This document shows positions 62,180 to 64,000 of a stretch of DNA of 64,000 nt, piece after piece. A program made the position numbers and the translations under genes. Positions within the stretch are counted from its first letter, which is position 1. Each line of letters opens with the position of its first letter. The DNA is from Tamarix chinensis. Taxonomy: Eukaryota; Streptophyta; Magnoliopsida; Caryophyllales; Tamaricaceae. Location of the stretch: NCBI GenBank assembly GCA_030549775.1, contig CM060180.1:92774172-92838171 (forward strand), written 5' to 3'. The notes under the pieces are model-generated. The model ran no database searches. It had not been told where the DNA came from and saw nothing but the letters and a program-made list of their open reading frames with translations.

Positions 62180-62989
62180 TGCAACACTCCCAAGTTTTGA
62201 ACTAGAAAATTTTGTTTTAAAGACATTGCGAAAACGTTTGAAATACAAAATTGAGGAATGTTATCGCCACATTAATCATGAGAAAGGTGTGATCATCACC
62301 TAACCCATGCTTGATGCAAGGTAAAACGGAACAAGGAACAAAGAAAGCATGATCATAATAATAATGTGGCAACATAAGTATTAATACTAGAACCATATCA
62401 TAGATAGAATGAACTTGATAGTTTTACAAAATCAAATAGAGGAATCCGAGCCAAGAGTTTAAATAAGCGGAAATACAAAAACATCCTAACGTAGTGGGAA
62501 AAATACTAATAATCGGTTAGCCTAACTCTTAGGCACTATCATAAACCTCGAATCTCAAGTAATGACCTACTATTGGCCCATGTCATCACCCTCAATATAT
62601 TCTAACTGAAAGTCGTAACTTTGCAAATTGCCCTATGCTCCCCAGACCAGAAGCTAGATGATCATAGTGCCTACACAAGTGCAGTATCAGTACGGTGAAA
62701 TAGTGGTAAAACATACTACTTAAAACATGGAAGGCTCATCCAGCACATTGAAGTCACATAACAACATGGTGATATTATAATGATACAACTCAAGTACAAC
62801 ATAGCATACTTGCATGGAAATCATGGAAGTGTAGCAATACAATAATACATGCGATTCATAACATGTAAATCATATTAGAATTCTTCATTTAGTGACCACA
62901 CAAGTTCTTGTTAGTAAGATAGTTCGTTCTACCACACCCTATTCTCCACCATGAACAAAAGTCATGGCAGCAGAATATAATCACAATGG

Positions 62990-63180
62990 GATACCACACC
63001 CATCACACAAGGTCAGGATACATCAAAGGGGCTTTTTTCGAAGATACCACACCCACCACACATTGAGTGCATCTGCCACAAAATTGAGATACCACACCCA
63101 CCATACGTGGTTGAAGTACACCAAGGGGGTTTGTACTGGGATACCTCACCCACTACACCTTGAATGTCTCTGCGACAAGG
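62990..63180. repeat. ~60-bp tandem repeat in the third LTR-2
   Basis: GATACCACACCCA(T/C)CACAC..., followed by a GTACACCAAGGGGG/ATACATCAAAGGGGC module, repeats about four times (63000, 63042, 63090, 63140). The monomer differs from those of the other two LTR-2 copies. Confidence 0.75.
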
Positions 63181-63209
63181 GCTAAAAAGTTGGAATATCA
63201 CATCCGCCT

Positions 63210-63455
63210 AGGGCTATAAACGAGTCGAGCCAAGCTGAATACCCTTGGGCTCAGGCTTGGCTCGTTTAACTAAACGTGCTTGACAAGCTCGGGCTCGGCT
63301 CGTTTAACTAAACGAACAAGCCGAGCTGAACCAAGCTCACGAGCCTAAGCCAAAAAATGAACTGAGCCTAAATTTTTCTAGATCGGGCTTGGCTCGTTTA
63401 ATAAACGAATTGAGTCAAGTCGAATACCAAACTGGCTCAGTTCATTTATTACCCT
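63210..63455. mobile_element. GAGCCGAGC-type MITE, complete (246 bp), Mutator-like duplication
   Basis: Ends AGGGCTATAAACGAG and (inverted) AGGGTAATAAATGAAC, flanked by ACATCCGCCT on both sides (63200-63209, 63456-63465). The interior is nearly one large inverted repeat of GGCTCGTTTAACTAAACG and GCTCGGGCTCGG runs. A 10-bp duplication suggests a Mutator-like transposase in trans. It lies within the third LTR-2. Confidence 0.75.
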
Positions 63456-63713
63456 ACATCCGCCTAAGCAATGGACAATACGAAGTGCCTGGGAGCTTGT
63501 ATTGGGATACCTCATTCACCCGTACCGGACAACGATGCTATGCCGGCTTGCTACAGTATACTCTCATACCTCAAAGATATACGTATACTCCCTATTGACC
63601 GCAATTTAGTAGAGAAGGAAATAGGTACTGAGTGAAAGGTATATAACTAAGGGCGACCCGTCCACTAACTCCTAGCAGCTACCTAGAGAGCCGAAGAAAA
63701 AGGTTCGAACGAA

Positions 63714-63799
63714 ATCTTAAACCATTAATTTATATGTAAGTGATGTCACAAATCACATCTTAAACCATTAATTTATATGTAAATGATGTCACAAATCAC
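63714..63799. repeat. 43-bp tandem duplication
   Basis: ATCTTAAACCATTAATTTAT plus ATGTAAGTGATGTCACAAATCAC-type sequence is repeated at 63714 and 63757 with one difference (AAGTG/AAATG). Weaker ~60-bp repeats (GATGACACCAA) follow to 63960. Confidence 0.85.
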
Positions 63800-64000
63800 A
63801 ACAAAGTCCGCACATAACCAAATTGGATGTTTCCAAGTGATAGCACTAAACATATCACAAGGCAGTAAAGCCTCTATTTGGGTGTTTAAAGATGACACCA
63901 ACCTATCGACAAGGTATAAAAGCCACCAATTTGGTGTTTAGAGATGACACCAAACTTAACCAAAAATCAAGTCTCAAATGCCATCATAGTGGTTCATATT

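Larger units (their letters stand above)
62180..64000 (-). mobile_element. Third LTR-2-type LTR, runs off the window
   Basis: Starts TGCAACACTCCCAAG and soon shows GAATGTTATCGCCACATTAA and GTGCAGTATCAGTACGGTG, parallel to the minus-strand LTR-2 at 42463 (GAATGTTACCGCCACATCTA; GTAGTATCAGTACGGG). A tandem repeat block (62990-63180) sits where the other copies have theirs. Much diverged; the right end is outside the window. Confidence 0.6.

Noticed and set aside
56488..64000. Search for the last exon of the PGES2-like gene
   Set aside because: No stretch encoding a GGSKPNLAD-like start with an AG acceptor was found by eye; the exon is presumed to lie beyond 64000.

Overview
The window is nuclear DNA of a flowering plant. 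Two spliced plant genes for organelle proteins are present, along with plant-type transposons and a fragment of plant mitochondrial DNA. Introns of about 10 to 14 kb filled with nested transposons point to a species with a fairly large, repeat-rich genome; I cannot name the species from sequence alone.

Genes. (1) On the minus strand, two exons (16176-16507, then 6235-6352) encode the first 150 residues of a VAR3/OZ-family protein, a plant organelle RanBP2-type zinc-finger family. The gene continues past the left edge. (2) On the plus strand, five exons (27708-28068, 41188-41322, 41976-42057, 52259-52353, 56320-56487) encode the first 280 residues of a membrane-associated prostaglandin E synthase 2-like protein (glutaredoxin/GST fold, CPFC motif). 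All splice phases agree, and the last exon or exons lie past the right edge, so the gene is longer than 36 kb. No other host gene is supported.

Layout. 1-16.2 kb: the minus-strand gene, whose introns hold four solo LTRs of one ~1-kb family (LTR-1; starts TGATGCAGGA, ends GCATCA), a mitochondrial insertion with a damaged tRNA-Tyr, a Ty3/gypsy gag relic, a LINE relic and MITEs. 16.5-27.7 kb: intergenic, dominated by a 4.6-kb solo LTR of a second family (LTR-2) with a perfect 5-bp target duplication, sitting in a purine-skewed belt. 28.1-41.2 kb (intron 1 of the second gene): a complete but dead LINE with a 20-bp target duplication and a second, 3'-truncated LINE beside it. 42.1-52.3 kb (intron 3): a second LTR-2 (4.27 kb) inserted into an LTR-1. 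52.4-56.3 kb (intron 4): a decayed gypsy element. 56.5-64 kb: a Harbinger-like element inside a Mutator-like one, MITEs, and the start of a third LTR-2 that runs off the window.

I did not find a new defence, metabolic or gene-cluster system. The most distinctive signals are the transposon history: many solo LTRs with readable target duplications, the LTR-2 family whose copies carry different tandem repeats in matching positions, a LINE ORF1 broken by seven stop codons but no frameshift, and an 8-bp-duplication MITE family. Homology statements come from recognition of protein motifs and by-eye alignment between copies, not from database searches.
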